Source of the DNA: Haloactinopolyspora alba
Lineage (GTDB): Bacteria; Actinomycetota; Actinomycetes; Jiangellales; Jiangellaceae
Assembly (NCBI RefSeq): GCF_003014555.1
Contig: NZ_PYGE01000027.1
Span: forward strand, 1-62,398
Length of the DNA stretch: 62,398 nt
Direction of reading: 5' to 3'
Position 1 is the stretch's first letter. Every line of letters starts with the position of its first letter. This document shows positions 61,571 to 62,398 of this stretch, in pieces. The translations under genes were made by a program, and so were the position numbers. The notes beneath the pieces are model-generated. The model saw only the letters and a program-made list of their open reading frames with translations, searched no databases and was not told where the DNA came from.

Positions 61571-62398
61571 TCATCGGGGCCGCACCTCGTCGCTGGGCTG
61601 GGACTCCGGGCCACTTCCGGCCAGACTGTCCGCGGTGACGGTGAAGGTGTACGGCTCGCCGGCCGTCAGGCCGGAAACGTCGACCGACGTGGCGTCCCCG
61701 TCCACCGTGACCGGGTCGAGCGCGGTCCCGTCGTGGTACGGCGTGACGACGTACCCGGTGATCGGCGCACCGCCGTCGAACTCCGGTGGCTGCCACGACA
61801 CAGTCGCCGAGCGTTCACCCGCCTGGGCGGCCACACCGCGTGGCGCGCCCGGCTCTGCCGGCACGGCGTACACCTCGAACTCCAGCAGCCCGTTGTTCCA
61901 TCCGGTGCCGCCCTCGACCTGGAACCGCACCCACTCGAAGGTCTTCATGTCGAACGTGACGGTCTTGGGGCTGGTGTTGGTCGGAATGTCGTTGACCTGG
62001 ACGGAGCTGCCGTCGGAGAAGGTCAGCGTGCCACCGTTGACGTCGTCGGCTCCAGCCCGGTCGTAGAGCATGATCTTGTCGGCTTGGATCGGCTCGCTCC
62101 AGTCGAGTTGCACCCACGGGTCGAGTTCACCGGCCGAGGCCCAGGCGCCGGTGCCCTCACCGAACCCGTCCTGCACCCGTTCGACTCGGTAGGCATCGCT
62201 GTACTCCGACGAGGCCGTCGCGGTCACGCCGGGCCAGCGCGACGCATTGCCGCGCAACAGGCTGGGATCGAGGGCGATGGAGACCCTCGTGGTCGAGGCG
62301 ACTCGGCCGCTGTCGGCTGCGGTCGCGGTGACCAGGACCTCGCCGTCGCGGTGGTTGACCGTGAGGACGCCCTCGTTGTCGATGGTGGCCGTGTCGGT
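61571..62398 (-). CDS. C-terminal part of a large secreted carbohydrate-active protein (F5/8-type and FN3 domains), partial
   Basis: The open frame enters from beyond the window end and stops at 61571. In order it shows a bacterial-Ig-like segment (TIDNEGVLTVNHRDGEVLVTATA), a discoidin/F5-8-type carbohydrate-binding domain (GELDPWVQLDWSEPIQADKIMLYDR, then MKTFEWVRFQVEGGTGWNNGLLEFEVYAV) and a fibronectin type III domain (SATVSWQPPEFDGGAPITGYVV to GEPYTFTVTADSLAGSGPES). This architecture is typical of extracellular glycoside hydrolases; the catalytic domain is outside the window. Confidence 0.82.
   Translation of the reverse strand, partial: TDTATIDNEGVLTVNHRDGEVLVTATAADSGRVASTTRVSIALDPSLLRGNASRWPGVTATASSEYSDAYRVERVQDGFGEGTGAWASAGELDPWVQLDWSEPIQADKIMLYDRAGADDVNGGTLTFSDGSSVQVNDIPTNTSPKTVTFDMKTFEWVRFQVEGGTGWNNGLLEFEVYAVPAEPGAPRGVAAQAGERSATVSWQPPEFDGGAPITGYVVTPYHDGTALDPVTVDGDATSVDVSGLTAGEPYTFTVTADSLAGSGPESQPSDEVRPR

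Overview
The window is GC-rich, densely coded chromosomal DNA from an actinomycete. Indicators are the mycothiol-conjugate amidase, two F420-type luciferase-like oxidoreductases, DUF574 methyltransferases, XRE/DUF5753 and DUF397 regulators, PIN-PhoH and many GTG starts. It looks like a filamentous genus (Jiangellaceae-like by general impression); the genus cannot be fixed from sequence alone. No rRNA, tRNA or CRISPR was seen.

Layout. 1-100: right end of an IS30-like element. 145-6401 (minus): a four-gene operon of SDR/HAD reductase-phosphatase fusion, zinc alcohol dehydrogenase, LarA-like nickel-pincer enzyme and PlsC-type acyltransferase. 6504-9338: larE, and divergent larB-larC, the complete set for nickel-pincer nucleotide (NPN) cofactor synthesis. 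9339-9723: unusual repeats. 9724-13477: fumarase, a coiled-coil lytic-transglycosylase-like exoprotein and PIN-PhoH. 13728-19179: regulatory accessory block with two DUF574 methyltransferases, a lectin-fold protein, an XRE regulator and two DUF397 genes with duplicated promoters. 19409-27383: housekeeping block (cis-prenyltransferase, hemolysin III, DUF255, ArsR/MFS pair, mca, DUF4307, greA). 27472-31926: ABC exporter, DUF2089 and adhesin-like pair, threonine dehydratase. 32057-36340: frameshifted membrane/beta-propeller locus, F420 enzyme, toxin-antitoxin module, GNAT. 36461-45760: cystathionine synthase/lyase, YczE with divergent MocR, MsrA, tandem NfeD, cystathionine beta-synthase, SGNH hydrolase, thiolase. 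45867-57523: DUF4287, Bax inhibitor-1 protein, DUF3352, a large subtilase, an LAL-type LuxR regulator and small genes. 57689-61309: F420 enzyme, a second LarA homologue divergent from a mannitol-dehydrogenase-family gene with a LacI-type operator between them. 61334-62398: debris and the C-terminus of a large secreted carbohydrate-active protein.

How it fits together. LarB, LarC and LarE can make the NPN cofactor for two different LarA homologues in this window. LarA2 keeps both catalytic histidines and is probably a sugar-acid or hydroxyacid epimerase feeding the neighbouring dehydrogenase. LarA1 keeps the cofactor lysine and nickel histidine but lacks one catalytic histidine, and sits in an operon of acyl-reductase, dehydrogenase and acyltransferase genes. 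That operon is the best candidate for an undescribed nickel-dependent (lipid-like?) pathway. A second theme is a family of about 49-nt palindromes beginning and ending in TGATCA, placed at gene ends and in several cases supplying stop codons.
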